Assembly (NCBI GenBank): GCA_905160935.1
Contig: CAJHZI010000493.1
Span: 1,074,501 to 1,138,500, forward strand
Source: Enchytraeus crypticus
Lineage: Eukaryota; Annelida; Clitellata; Enchytraeida; Enchytraeidae
Length of the DNA: 64,000 nt
Direction of reading: 5' to 3'
Part shown: in pieces, positions 1 through 14,434 of the stretch
Numbering within the stretch: the stretch's first letter is position 1
Layout of the letters: each line of letters opens with the position of its first letter
Made by a program: the position numbers and the translations under genes
Notes under the pieces: model-generated
The model's input: only the letters and a program-made list of their open reading frames with translations
Databases searched by the model: none
What the model was told of the DNA's origin: nothing

Positions 1-594
1 CATAGAATAAAGAAAAACCCTAGAAGTGTCAAAGGCAATCTCAACCATTGTAAACATTGAGTTCAAGAATTGCAGAGATACCAACAACTAATTTTGCTAG
101 CCGGGGGTAAACAATGTCAGCTTATCGTTATTTAAAAGCATAAAATAATGAAGTTTTTGAACATTTTTAAAGCTTTTGAACGATAATGAAACACTTTAGG
201 AGCACTTTCATCGTCACATCTATCCAGTATATCGTCACGACAAAAAATTATTTGAAGCAAATTCCTATTAATTGCATGCATATTTTTATAATACAAAATG
301 CAAACAAATTTTATTTCAAATCTCTTAAAGTATATTTCCCGTGCTTTAGTTTCCAAATTTCTGAAATTTGTATATACAAATGCGCAACAATGTATCATCT
401 TAAAACCGTTTAGAGGCCGAATATCATGAAGTAAATCTGAAATTACAGAAATTACTCTTAAATACCCTTAAAACAAAGGGGCTTTGTTTATCCTCACGAT
501 TAAATGGAACACGCTGGAAATCAAGTCGCTCTTGTTACAAAACTGGTATAGCTGAAACAACAGTCATGCCATATCTACCTATTTTAAAGATCTT
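1..594. other. AT-rich unique sequence, no gene seen
   Basis: No coding exon, splice-bounded reading frame or dispersed repeat is recognisable here. On the minus strand it lies downstream of the last visible exon of the RRM gene (2989-3042), so it is probably part of that gene's third intron. Confidence 0.5.
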
Positions 595-596
595 TG

Positions 597-775
597 GTTT
601 AAACCGATAGTCAATTTACTTCACTATCCGTCAATGTCCAAGATTTTACTCTCAGATCAGCACGACCGAGAATCGAACCCACGAGAGTTAGATTCACCTC
701 AGGATCTGTCATTTATAATTTCATGGTATTACCTTACGCCTCTAACCCCTACGCCATTGAGACATTGACTTCAAA
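597..775 (-). mobile_element. SINE-2 copy (tRNA-derived)
   Basis: The plus strand shows the complement of a Pol III box B (GAATCGAACCCA) near 671 and of a box-A-like head (CTACGCCATTGAGACATT) near 752-770. The body (AAGATTTTACTCTCAGATCAGC) is shared with copies at 12757, 26541, 29163 and 49980. The element therefore reads on the minus strand. The copy is diverged and lacks the distal tail seen in the longer copies. Confidence 0.65.
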
Positions 776-1250
776 ATAAGCCCTACAAAACAAATCCTTT
801 AATTCTTGGGTTGATTTACTTTAATAGTTTAACTGAACAATGAGTTAAGACAATTGAGCAATGTATAGGCCCATGAATATTTACCTATTAATGAACAATT
901 ATTCAGCAGATAGTTTGCTAATGTTTCGTTACAGTATTAAAGCAGGTGTAAGGAACATTCCTCTAGCAGCAAAAGATGAGCAAAATTTTACCTGAGTCTG
1001 ATACTGTTAAATTAATTATTTGTGATGAGAGTGAAACGATTGAAATAATCTTGTTTTATAGTTGAGTGTTCGTGGAATAGAGCCGACGTTGGATAGATAA
1101 ATGTTTGATAGGCTGCAGGAATATCAGGTAGAAATAATTTAAAGCACGTCGTCATTAAAGAGAGAAAGAAATAACTGAGGCTCAATCAAACAGAAATCTA
1201 GGAAACATGCTCGATGCTTTACAGTGCGCGTGGTTATATTCAATCTCAAT
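776..1250. other. Unique intronic sequence
   Basis: AT-rich, without repeats or exon-like frames that I can support; inferred third intron of the minus-strand RRM gene. Confidence 0.4.
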
Positions 1251-1254
1251 ACTC

Positions 1255-1890
1255 TATCATCATAGATACACTATCGTTATCATAGGAACACTGTCATAGC
1301 AACAATATCCTAACAACATTATCATAGCAACAATATCTTAGCAATACTATCATAGAAACACTATCCTAGCAACAGCATCCTATCAACATTATCATAGCAA
1401 CATTATCATAGCAACAGTATCATAGCAACACTATCTTAGCAACACTATCCTAGCAACAGTATTCTAGCAACACTATCATAGCAATAGTATCATAGCACAG
1501 TATCATAGAAACACTATCCTAACAACATTATCATAGCAACACTTGCCTAGTAACACTATCATACCAACACTTGCCTAGTAACACTATCATAGCAACACTT
1601 GCCTAGTAACACTATCATACCAACACTTGCCTAGTAACACTATCATAGCAACACTTGCCTAGTAACACTATCATACCAACACTTGCCTAGTAACACTATC
1701 ATACCAACACTTGCCTAGTAACACTATCATACCAACACTTGCCTAGTAACACTATCATACCAACACTTGCCTAGTAACACTATCATACCAACACTTGCCT
1801 AGTAACACTATCATAGCAACAGTATCCTAACAACACTATCATAGCAACACTATCATAGCAACATTATCATAGCAATACTATCATAGCAAC
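1255..1890. repeat. Composite CAACA/ATCATAG minisatellite
   Basis: The left half is a loose array built on ATCATAGCAACACT. From about 1540 to 1815 it becomes a regular array of about 30 bp per unit (CTAGTAACACTATCATACCA plus CACTTGC), with about nine copies differing at single bases. The array carries no sensible protein. Confidence 0.85.
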
Positions 1891-2045
1891 ATAAGAGAGA
1901 GGAGAGTGAGAGGAAGAGAGAGAGAGAGAGAAGGGAGAGAGAGAGAAGGGAGAGACAGAGAAAGGAGAGAGAGAGAGAAGGGGAGAGAGAGAAGGGGAGA
2001 GAGAGAAAGGAGAGAGAGAGAAGGAGAGATAGGTAAGGGGAGGTG
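1890..2045. repeat. GA-rich low-complexity tract
   Basis: Purine-rich (GAGA)n tract with AAGG interruptions. Open frames on the opposite strand are Leu/Ser low-complexity translations of the tract, not genes. Confidence 0.9.
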
Positions 2046-2988
2046 GAAGGGAAAGATACCTGAGGCACTAGGCGGTTGATCTAAGTGATTTATAGTTGTA
2101 GTTGATATTTTTAATCGATTGATGTGGAATCAAAGCCGTTTACCATTAGATGTCGAAAACTTCTCCATTAGAAAACTACTCCATTAGAAAACCACTCCAT
2201 TACAAAATCTTATACATTTCATTTACTATAAAGTTGCAGAAAAATATATATATATGGTTGTTTAATATACCACTTTTAAAATTGGTAGATCAATTAAAAT
2301 ACTGCGTTATCATACGGTGAGTATCAGGTCTTATCTTGCTTTACTGGAAAATGAAAATTGGACTGGTTGAGAATTGTTTAAATGCCACTGGTTGCAAATG
2401 GTAGAAGATCAAAAGATGAAGGCGTCAAAAATCCTGATGAAGTATTTTGCAACAAATGGCGTTATAATATTTATGTTTTTTTTAACGGAATAACATCATA
2501 CGAGAGATGAAATTCTAACCTACATCAGCATTTAGTGTTTGAAAAACAAGTGATAGCCTGAGATCATCTTGGATTTTATTGTCTAACACAAATCAATATT
2601 GCCTGAGAGAAACTTTAATGTAAAATTGTGTCGAATACATCATTTAGGGCCTAAAATGATAGTGAGATTTGATGTGCCATGATATGATAGGCCGAAATAG
2701 ATGATGAAGATGATAATGAAGAAGATGACGAAGAAATGAAGAAGAAAAAGATGAGACGATGATATTATGGGATAACTGCTAACACTGCATGATATAGAAA
2801 TAGAAATTTAACGGCGATTTTCTTCTAAAGATTCACAATCCCAGAAGACTTATAATTGCTACTCTACGCTGTTTGTCTCGTTACGTTTTTCTATTGCACC
2901 GGTATATAGACTTATTTACATGTAGATTGTAACATCTAATATATCATTGACATGTTTTGTGTAATAAGTATTAAAGTTATTTACGTAC
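2046..2988. other. Intron sequence with a GAAGAT-rich patch
   Basis: Mostly unique AT-rich DNA. A GATGA/GAAGAAG-rich patch lies at about 2700-2760 and a short TA run at about 2245. The segment adjoins the donor side of the minus-strand exon at 2989-3042, so it is intron 3 of that gene. The next RRM exon (expected to begin PVGF) was looked for here and not found. Confidence 0.5.
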
Positions 2989-3042
2989 TGAAGTGGTTTT
3001 CCCGTTCTTTCCTCCCACCTTCAGCTGCGATGCTTCATAACC
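2989..3042 (-). CDS. cpo: RRM gene, short exon for loop and beta2
   Basis: An 18-codon exon, phase 0 at both ends, between minus-strand acceptor GTTGACAG and donor TCA|GTACGT. It encodes [18 protein letters not shown]. Couch potato proteins have GYEGSLLKVTSKNGK at this place, so the KNGK turn is kept, while S-L-L and T-S are changed to S-Q-L and G-G. The next exon should start PVGFVTF and must lie left of the window. Confidence 0.88.
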
Positions 3043-6000
3043 CTGTCAACAACAATGAAACATTTAAATATAAAAGAAATTATTGTAGAACATTCAGTAT
3101 TTAATGTAAACTATTGAGTAACATGAATGGATGTATTGATTGATCGATTGATTTTCATAATAGTAAAACTAAATAGCACATAATAGTAGTACTAAATAGT
3201 ATAGCGGCTTACCACTATAGCTAGCATCACTATAGCTAACATCAATATCACTGGCTGGAGCCAGTGGCGATGTCGGTAAGATACTCGACAGCGGATCAGT
3301 ACGTACGGGGTTCAATTCCTGGGCTGGCCCGTCACTGATATCGCTTTCGAGTGAGGAAACTGACGTTAACCTTAGCTTTACCATCCTTTTTATCGACAGC
3401 TTATATTCTACTGGCCTTTAATGATGATTAACAATCTTACATGTAATGAAGCTTCAATTAAAGACTTCCTTAATAGTAATTCAGGACATTTTATCGATGA
3501 GAACGAACTGTCTCATTTAGAAGATCATAATTTGTGTTTATACTTAAATTTTACTGCGCAGAGATTCAACACAGCATAACGCCATATCAACAGTGTTGGG
3601 TAAAATAGTATATTCAAATAAAATAGTATCAATCAATCAATCTATTAATTAGAATTTAACCTCCGGTTCCTCGCCATAAGGCAATGTCAGGGACGTCTTT
3701 TGCAGACTCTGCACAAACAGGGGCCAAAACACTAAACGATGACAATTTAGTATACAAAGACCACAATAGAGAGCGAGATTCAAACAGTGCAAGACAATGA
3801 CATGAGGCATTTGGATCAGATTGTTGACCAATGATGGAAAGAGACGGATTTTTAGCAGATATTCTTAGCATGCGTACATATAGGCTATCTCCTGACAAAG
3901 CATTTCATAGTATTATCTACTTCAGACAGATCTTACAATATACATGCAGTGTTTGGTTGGTCTATATTATATAGTCCCAGGCTTTATTCCCACCCCTGCG
4001 GATCTTTAGCATTCAGAAGCTGACGTTAAATTCAGTTATCTCAGGCGAGAGCTCCCAATTTACTGTTCCCTGCATTAATGTTTCAACTGATGCTTGGGTG
4101 CTATGTGCTTGTATGTCTACCTGTATCTGTCTGAATGTTTGGTGTGTGCTGGTATGTCTACATGTATCTGTCTGTATATTTGGTGTGCTTGTATCGGTGC
4201 TTTTATGTGTTGTTTGTCTAATCAGATCTAGTCTAAGTTCACTAGTGCTAAATTAACTTGAACTAGAACCAGATATATTTATTGATAGATAGATAATTAT
4301 CTACCTATCTATTATAAACAAATTATAATTTGTTTATTTTTCAGCAAAGACACAAAATGCATGAACCACATACAATGCCTAAACAGCAATTCCTACATCG
4401 AGACATAGATAGAGATATAGATGAAGCCATTGATAAAGCCATAGATAAAACTATAGATGGAGACATAGATAAAGCCATAGATAAAACTATAGATGGAGAC
4501 ACAGATAAAGCCATAGATAAAACTATAGATGAAGACATAGATAAAGCCATAGATAAAACTATAGATGAAGACATAGATAAAGTCATAGATAAAACTATAG
4601 ATGGAGACATAGATAGCTTTTCTTTGTCAATTTGCACTATAAAGAATAAAAGAAATAATACATTAAGTCCTAAATAGAGTTTAAAATACACGAGCACACA
4701 CACTCACACATACGCGCAATATAACATACGTATACACATAAATACACACAGACATACACAGGTACACGAAGGAGGACAGAGATGGAGAAAGGTATCGGAG
4801 TGCAAATGCTATAGATTTCTTCTAATGCATTGTCATATAATGGACACACAGCCGTGTAATGCCTGCCACTGAAGCACTGTGTATGCGCACCTATGAAATC
4901 AAGTATCAATGCGGCACAGGGATAACAACAACAACCCGCCTCTCTAATCAAATCAGCACATTTAACTCAACACGAGTCCAACGTAAACCTGGATAACACA
5001 GAAATAAACAAAGAATTCTCTAACAAATATTTATTTTTCAAATATAAATCGGTCAAATTTTAAGAATTCACTCGATACAAAATTTTTTTTTTTTTTTTAC
5101 CCCATGAATTACTATTAAAAACTGTAGGCATTGGAGATGAATCTACTGAAAACCCAGTGCAATACTCTGTGTTCTTGAGGTTATATGGATCTTCATGCCC
5201 ATAAGATCTATAACGTCTGTTTCCAAACCACACTGGATATATCCAGAAACAGCGCTACTGGGATTTGAACCGATAACCTTCTCATGCAAGCGTGTTATCT
5301 ACTGGATTATATAGCCGCTACAACTATCTGATCAAGTAATAATAATAATAATAATAATAAAGGTTTAGCGTCCGTTTCCTCATACAAGGATGATGTCAGG
5401 GACGTCCCCCCATCACATGTCACTACAAATCGATTCACCCCAAACAATTCGAAAACCAACATGTGCTGAAGAGAAATAAAAGATCCTAAACAGTGATAAA
5501 GGAACCCCATCATCACTCCACCAATCGTCGATGGAGCTTATCCAGTTCTCTACCTGGAGAGTTTTTATTGAATCCTGACAACTGATGTCTTACAACAAAC
5601 AGTCACAGGGTTCAACCTCCCATCCATCAAGTGATGAATTGAAACAGCTGATCACTGCAGCGCTAATGTAGCATCTGTATCTACTACTTTATACCATAAA
5701 TCTGCTGCGTTATCTATATACTGTATCTACTACTTTATACCATAAATCTGCTGCGTTATCTATATACTGTATCTACTACTTTATACCATAAATCTGCTGC
5801 ACTATCTACATATCTACTACTTTATATCCATAAATCTGCTGCACTATCTACATATCTACTACTTTATACCCATAAATCTGCTGCACTATCTACATATCTA
5901 CTACTTTATACCCATAAATCTGCTGCACTATCTACATATCTACTACTTTATACCCATAAATCTGCTGCACTATCTACATATCTACTACTTTATATCCATA

Positions 6001-9000
6001 AATCTGCTGCACTATCTACATATCTACTACTTTATACCCATAAATCTGCTGCACTATCTACATATCTACTACTTTATACCCATAAATCTGCTGCACTATC
6101 TACATATCTATTACTTTATACCCATAAATCTGCTGCACTATCTACATATCTACTACTTTATACCCATAAATCTGCTGCACTATCTACATATCTACTACTT
6201 TATAGTCATAAATCTGGTTCACTATCTTTATTTATCTCTACTACTTTATAGTCATAAATCTGCTGCATTATCTTCTTTTGTATCTCTATTACCATTAAAT
6301 CTGCATCATTTTCTTTATTTATCTCCACTCTGTATTCTCATAACTCTGCATCATTATTAGACGCTGCTTCTTGGATGCAAGGCTCTGTGACTCTGTATTA
6401 ATTACGATGCACTGCTTGTGAATGCTGCAGAATATTGTAAAGATGAGAACACATAAGATGTAAGATTTTAAACTCTAGATAATATCTACCATCTTACATT
6501 ACCATATACTGACAGTTGAAAACAACAACAACAACAACATTCTGGTCATATAATAGTCAATGACAACATCATGCACGGCATGCTGGCGCTGTATCATTCA
6601 GTTTGAGATCAGCTCCCGTGTTTAGCGCAATGCTCTGACTGCACCAGTACAATTAACTAATTCAATGCTACCACACCAGTACAATTAATTAACTCAATGT
6701 TACCACACCAGTACAATTAAATGACTCAGTGCTAGCACACCAGTACAATTAATTGACTCAGTGTTACCACACCAGTACAATTAACGGACTCAGTGTTACA
6801 ACATCAGTACAATTAATTCACTCAGTGTTAAATTGACTCAGTGTTACCACGCCAGTACAATTAACTGATTCAGTGTTACCACACCAGCACAATTAATTCA
6901 CTCAGTGTTAAATTGACTCAGCGTTACCACGCCAACAATATAAATACCTTGAAGGACTGAAAGAGCAGGTAGAGTTCTCGAGGCTTGGCGTCCATAGGCA
7001 GCCCACTTACAAACAGCGTCCTCACCTGCGTGCAATACAATACAATAAAATACAATTCAATGCAATCAATAAATCAATCAGTTAATCACTCAATCATTCA
7101 ATCAATCAATCAATCACTCAATCAATAAATAATTCATCAATTAATCAATCAATCGTAAATCAATCAATCATTTAATAGAGCAGTCAATTAGTATATTTAT
7201 ACAACGGAATGGAACATAAGGAACGCTCCATCGCTATCGAGGCTGCTTACGTGCATTGATCACAGGCAGTCAAGTTATGAAGCTTAGAGTAAAATCTCGG
7301 ACAAACCTTGGGCGACGTCGGTAAGATATTCGACTGCGGATCAGTATGTGCGGAGTTCAAATCCTGGGCTCACCCGTCAGTGACATCGCTTTCGAGTGAG
7401 GGAACTGACATTAACATTAGCTTTACCAGTTTTTTTAAACAAAGAAACGATACATGGATAATTTCCTAAAAAAGATGTTTAATTAAGTCATACTTGTAGA
7501 ATCAAATATGCTAGATATCCTATTGGGTGACCATTGCAGAAATAAAGCGACTTAATGCACATTTGACAAAGTCGTTTAACTCTACCTACATATAGTTAAA
7601 GATGCTGCATATAGAACACTAATCACGTCATATAGCCTGACCTCTCGTATATAATAATAGCTTCCTTCAATCATCCTCATCTTATAAATTCTATATAATA
7701 ACAGAGATTGATAGACTTAGATTAGAATCAACATGCAATCTAGCAACACGTGATCTAGGGTTGAGTAGCCGAGTGGTTAGCGCATTTGCCTCGAGCCACT
7801 AGGCTGGAGCCAGTGGCGAGGTAGGTAAGATATTCGACCGCGGATCAGTATGTGCTGGGTTCAAATCCTGCGCTCACCCATCACTGACATCGCTTTCGAG
7901 TGAGGAAACTGACGTTAACATTAGCTTTTTTCTCGTAACCAAGAGGTTCAGTTTCCTGCTTACATGGCATTGAAGTCTTCATCGCAGGAAGACATCGGCG
8001 TTAAAATACTTCAAGATACGACGTCAGTAAAATTGTAAAGAATTGCTTCAGAAAAGTCTGACGAAGAATATTGAATTTTAGATTTTAAATATTAAAAATA
8101 CCGTTCACTACATACTCTACAGTTAAATAACTTCAAGTATAACCTGGAAGAGCTATAGGTCACATTTCAATGAGCTCACAGCAAATTTGATTTTAAACAA
8201 CAACAGAACTTTAAGTTAACGCAGCCATCTCTATCTGCAACACAGCTCAACTGTATTAATCCTACTTCTTCTTCAGTGCACTGCCAAGTGGCAGGTTCAA
8301 GGTACAGATTCATATTCACTATTTGCTTTCGCGCTCCATAAGAGCACTCCTTAGATAAAAAAGTTAATCCCTTTACAAAGTCTATGCCTTATCCATACCT
8401 TAAGTAGCCTTTAGCTTGGGAAAAGTATGGCTTCTGAGGTGGTTTCCCGTTGCCTTCTCAGTTTGGTGGATTAATTACCATTTAATCCTGGGGAAAATAT
8501 TTCATGGTGAGGTGGGTTCCCTCTTTGCATCCTCAGCTCCTGCCTTTAGTCGCCTCTTACGTACACGCGGCAGATTGTTTGCGGTTGCCCAATTCTGCAG
8601 TGGTCCAACCACACCCGAGCACAACACGGGTATTAATCCTATATTATTATTATTATAATAAATTTTTTGGTATGTATTAGTGTGCGTTATTATGTATATA
8701 ATTATGTATTAGTAGGTAATCCTATATAACAACAACAACAACATTAGATTGCTGCTATTGTCCGCAACAACTTTTAATACAGTATATAAGAGCTATAGCA
8801 ATTAAAATTTTTCAATTCTTGTTTTATATTAATTTATCGGCTATAAAATTAATCCTTTCTAGCTTCATGAATAATTTATTATCTACTTCACATACACAGT
8901 AGTCTCTTCTTTGAATCACATAAGGCTTTGGTTAGGTCGATTTTTATCGCAATGTAAATAAGAACAAGAATGCTGAAGCTATGCTGCACTCAATGACATA

Positions 9001-10369
9001 GCGAGGGGGTGTGCCGCCCAAGGCGCCATGCTACAATTGAAATTTATACCAAAATATAAGTGCACAAGATTCTTAAAATGCTGATCTGAGAGTAAATTCC
9101 CGGGCATTCATTGGACTGGTTATATGGAAAATGGTTTAAATTGCCCAAAGGTTTTAGCATGTTGCATTAAAAGTGATAAATAGTAACATGGCTGATCATT
9201 TCACTAAAATGAGTGCTATTTATTTATTTAAAGTGTGTGCCTTCCCCCGATGTCCAGCTAAGTCACTTGTTACACAAGAAACAGTTTGATAAGCTGATTG
9301 TCTGATTGATTGATTGACCGTTGTTTGCTGGACTGATTGATAAGTTAATAGATTATGTTACAGTTTTTCTCACTTAATGTGCTATCTCTCGTTATATGTG
9401 TCAGTCCAATGGTTGTATTGCTCTTATTTAAATACAAACGGTTCACGTTGTTTACACGACTACAAAGCAACGCATTACAACACCTTATCCCCCGCATTCT
9501 GCATGACAAGCGTAAACTCCCAGACTGGGAATTCCCCCACTTCTAAAATAGAATTAGGCGTCCATTGGACTGCGCTAGTATCTCCGGGGATTCCCTAATT
9601 ACAGGTTAATCTCTGGGCTCAATACACGAGGGTCCTAGGAACAATACTAGCATAGCTCTCGTTGTAAGGTCAGAAAACATTGAGTTACATATACAACGGT
9701 AACTAGCTAGATTCTGCTGTTCATTGTAAAGATTTAACACATTATAATGATGATTTAACGTCCAGTTCCTCACCAGAGACTGATATCAAGGACGTCTCAA
9801 ACAGAACTTGCATATACAAGCTGTTTTAAATGACCTGAATGCACTGGTAACTACATAGACCTTAGAGAACGTGACATCTGTAGCAGTGCAGTTTATTATT
9901 CAGAGAGAAGAAGAAAAGGAAGTGTCTAAAGAGGAAATAGAACAGCTGTTTAGTGCTCACAGGTTGTTGCAATATCAGCAGAGGAGAGAAGATCAGGAGG
10001 CAGAGAATTCCAAAGTGTAGGACCAGCAAAACCGAGTGATCGTCTTCCAACAGACGAGACAATATTACATAATTATATTACATGTTAAAGTTGTCTTGAG
10101 ATTCTCCTATACTTTATATAATGTAGTTCCATACTGATTTTCAATTGTAATAAACTAAAAGCCTGCAAAGCTAGGTGTGAAGTCATCTTTAACTTATGAT
10201 TTACTGTGTCTATATCTGTTCCGTATATCTCTTCTCTGTATCTCGTTTCCTTATCATTTCTCCCTGCGTCTTCTCATCTCTCTTATTATCTATCTTTTCT
10301 CTCTTTGTATCTCTCTCTACTCTATTCTTTCACTCACATTCAGAGCTAATAATAGGGAGAAATTGTTAA

Positions 10370-10400
<31 letters not shown>

Positions 10401-10422
10401 AATTCAATCTCTTTCTCTTTTT

Positions 10423-10459
<37 letters not shown>

Positions 10460-11384
10460 CTCATACTCTCTCTCTCCGCTCATACTCTCTCTCTCATCCT
10501 TCTAGACATATCTTTATCAATCGTCTCAAATGATAAGATGTTCCCGTATCATTGTTGGATGATAAAGAAACGAGTAAGAAGCATTCAATTCACATTGTGT
10601 GCCATTCATAACTTTGAGAGTAAACCAATACAAACAACTACACTACATGCGCGCCGATGTGACAACACTAGAGGTACCTTTACATCTATGGTCTCTATCC
10701 ACCTCATTGGCAGGTCCAATACACAAATTCACTTTTACTTTTTGCCATGAAAATCATTTTCAAGCACTCTATTATACAACATTTTCGAAACACTAACCAT
10801 GTCGATAGCACAACTATGAGAAAATGCAACTTCTGTGGTAGTCGGTCATTTGCAAATAATCCAGTTTTAGGTGGATAAAGTCTCAACCTTCCACAAGAAC
10901 CGCTTTCCTATCTCACTCCATTTATCTCAATGCAATCTGCCAATTGTCTCTTATAACAAACAATTAACAAAAAAATTCTTGTAAATTATAAAGGCGACTA
11001 AAGCACAACAATTCAAACCAACGTCACAAAAGGCATTCGGTTGGAGAGCGCCTAGGCTCCAGAAATTGCTACAACATTTTCTAAAAAGAATGGAAGAATT
11101 TTAATATGGTTTGGAACAGAGATTGGTGGAAAAGATACATTCGTATTGCGATCCTAGTTAAATTGGGATTTAAGGGAAGAAGAAGAAGATGATGATGATC
11201 AATATATATTTACTATATATTGATTATCATCTATAAATAAGAGTAAGAGTAATGCTGCAAGCTAACGGTTGAATGATCGAATGCGTTAGTTTAACAGAAT
11301 TAGTTAGAATGCATGCTAGTTTAAAACACAAGATGCCATAGGTTCGAACACCAGCTTAGCTAACCGTCTCTAAGCTACATATAT

Positions 11385-11426
<42 letters not shown>

Positions 11427-14332
11427 CTATGATAGGGAAGCAGATTTATACTAAACTTTACAGAACTTTATCGCTGAGAGATTGTTTCAGTGCACAGTGC
11501 ATGAAAACATTAGCTCTCTCCATCCAATGCATTCTTCTCTCATCCTCTCCATGACTTTATCTAACCTATTGTTTTCAGCCACTCTCTCTCCCTCACTCTC
11601 TCTCTCTCTTTCTCTCTCTCTCGCTCTCTCTCTCTCTATGTCTATCTCTCTCTCTCTCTCTCTCTCTCTTGTCTCTCTCTCTATCTCTCTCTCGCTCTCT
11701 CTATCTCTCTCTCGCTCTCTCTCTCTATCTCCATCTCTCTATCTCTCTCTCTCTCTCCCACCCTCTCTCTAACTATCTTTCTCCATATTCTATCTTAAAA
11801 TACTTATTAGAACGCGAGTTGATCTAGATGTGTACCGGTTCAATCGTTATTAATTTTTTTCTATACCTGATTCTGCTAAATGTAAACTCAGATTTTGCTT
11901 TACTTTTCATCACATCCTCTCTTTTACTTCTGCCTGTACCTCTTTCTATGTATACCCGTACCTCTCTGTACGTCTAGCTGTACCACTATGTACGTCTAAC
12001 TGTACCACTCTGTACGTCTAGCTGTACCTCTCTGTATGACTGTCTGTACCACTCTGTATGTCTGTCCGTACCTCTAAGTACGTTTAACTGTACCTCTCTG
12101 TACGCATAGCTGTACCTCTGTACCTCTTTGTACATCTAACTGTATCTCTATGTACGTCTAACTGTACGTCTAACTGTACCACCCTGTATGCCTAGCTGCA
12201 TATCTCTGTACCTCTCTGTATGACTAGCTGTATCCCTCTGTATCTCTCTGGACTTATCTGTACGTCTTACTGTACCTCTCTGTACGGGAGCCTCTCGATT
12301 GTTCCAGCCTCCAGTCATCACGTGGATTCTATTCCAAAGCCGTTACCATCACCTCCCTCTCTCCATACCAACCTACCCCTCCCACCTCTCCACCTCTTCC
12401 ACCCATTATCTCAGAAGAACAAAGCCTGTCTGATAAATCAATTACTGTGCTGCAGGTATCGGCTTCATTGGCCGCCTGGCTACCGAATCTTCCTCATAAA
12501 CAAAAGAGGCCAGGCTCAGTGCCTAATCTCTCTTGTGATAACGAAACAGGCGCTAAAGGGGTTTAGAGGATTGAGTTATTTCGTCATGTATCACGACAGT
12601 TTGAGGGGGTAAACACGTGCGTGGTGTCATGTGTGTAAAATAAACGAGAAAAGAGATAAATTAGCATACCATAGTTAGCTAAGGTAACCAATCGATAGAC
12701 ACGAAGGTCAGTTTAATGTGACAAGAATAATAATACTAATAATAACACACATTATAGTGAAATGATCAACTACGTTGATATCTATCACTTTTAGTACCAC
12801 ATGTTAAATCCGTTAGACAATTTAGTACATTTTCTGTGGAACCAGTCCAGTGAATGTCCAAGATTTTACTCTCACATCAGCGCGGCTGGGATTCGAACCC
12901 ACGATGGTTCAATTCAATTCTGTCATTTAATACTTCATGACGTTATCTACACCCCTAACCATTGCGCTATTGGGACACTCAATATGAAATATCAGAAAAT
13001 TGTGTGCGAAATTTAAAAAAAAACTTTCCCTTTTGTAAGATCTGCAAATACAGACACTCTAGGTAAGAACCGATTTTTCTGCCATTTGAATTCTGAACAC
13101 CATTTAAGAGATCTGAGCATATTTCAGATTGGCCGAATACTTGTCTATACAGTTATGATGCAGCTAAACTAACGAACCTTGCTTCGATGCATCTGAGACT
13201 TTGTTAAGACTTCAATATAAAAGTTTGATTGGTTGACCTACAGGTCAACCAATCAAACTTTTATATTGAAGTTGTAACTCGTTTCGATAATATTTATGCA
13301 AGTAAGAAAACTTTATTTCTTTAAATATTTTCGAAACATAACACTTGCAATCCTGAAATACACTTAATTATCACATCACATGTAATGTTGATATACACGT
13401 ATTTATCACATCACATGTAATGTTGATATACACGAATTTATCACATCACATGTAATGTTGATATACACGTATTTATCACATCACATGTAATGTTGATATA
13501 CACGAATTTATCACATCACATGTAATGTTGATATACACGAATTTATCACATCACATGTAATGTTGATATACACGATATACACGTATTTATCACATCACAT
13601 GTAATGTTGATATACACGTATTTATCACATCACATGTAATGTTGATATACACGTATTTATCACATCACATGTAATGTTGATATACACGAATTTAACCCAA
13701 CATAAGTAATAGTGATATACAAAACGCGGATAATCCGCATATCACTTAAGGCATTGAGATCTTGCGCACGCTATGAATAATTTCTCTTATTTATTGATTG
13801 AATGTTAGACATATCGTACTTTAGTTTTTGCATGATAGGCTGTTTAATGGATTGATCGTTAATACTAAACGCGCTGACTGATTGATTTATTGATTGTTTT
13901 GGATAAATGAATTGATACATTTGAAAGACTGACTGATTTATTGCTTCACCAATTGATTGATTGATTGATAAATGACTAATTGATTGATAGATCAAATGCT
14001 TTTCTTGATTCATTGACAGTCAAACCAATGTCGAAATTGTTTGCTGGATTGTTACACTATTATCATCATCTTCACACCTGCAGTGGCTCAGGCAGTAGTT
14101 AGAGTGGTTAGCCTGTTGAATACCTGCAGTTAGCCGAGAGATTATGCTAATCTCATGCTAATTTATTCTCCGTGGATCTGTCAAGCATGTAGCAAAGCCT
14201 TTAACCTTCTCTAACAACTGAACGAATGTAGCACATTCAGCATAAATAATTTCCAGTGATAGGCAACAGGCATAGCATTGCATTCAGCCTGATTATAATC
14301 CACAGTGATAATCTGCTAGTCCAGTATATCAT

Positions 14333-14398
<66 letters not shown>

Positions 14399-14403
14399 TA
14401 GAG

Positions 14404-14434
<31 letters not shown>

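Noticed and set aside
4330-4677. 115-codon frame with [10 protein letters not shown] repeats
   Set aside because: Product of a 36-bp minisatellite in an intron on the opposite strand of the RRM gene; no independent evidence of coding.
5238-5322. An intact tRNA-Met gene on the minus strand
   Set aside because: Box B and anticodon loop are good, but the T-arm and acceptor stems do not pair and the sequence continues into a poly(A)-tailed element.
9355-9598. Two overlapping 63-73-codon plus-strand frames
   Set aside because: No motif, no splice sites, and the downstream end overlaps sequence with weak SINE-2 similarity.
13370-13700. CRISPR-like array
   Set aside because: Units are contiguous 35-bp tandem copies without unique spacers, in an animal genome; the same holds for the other minisatellites.
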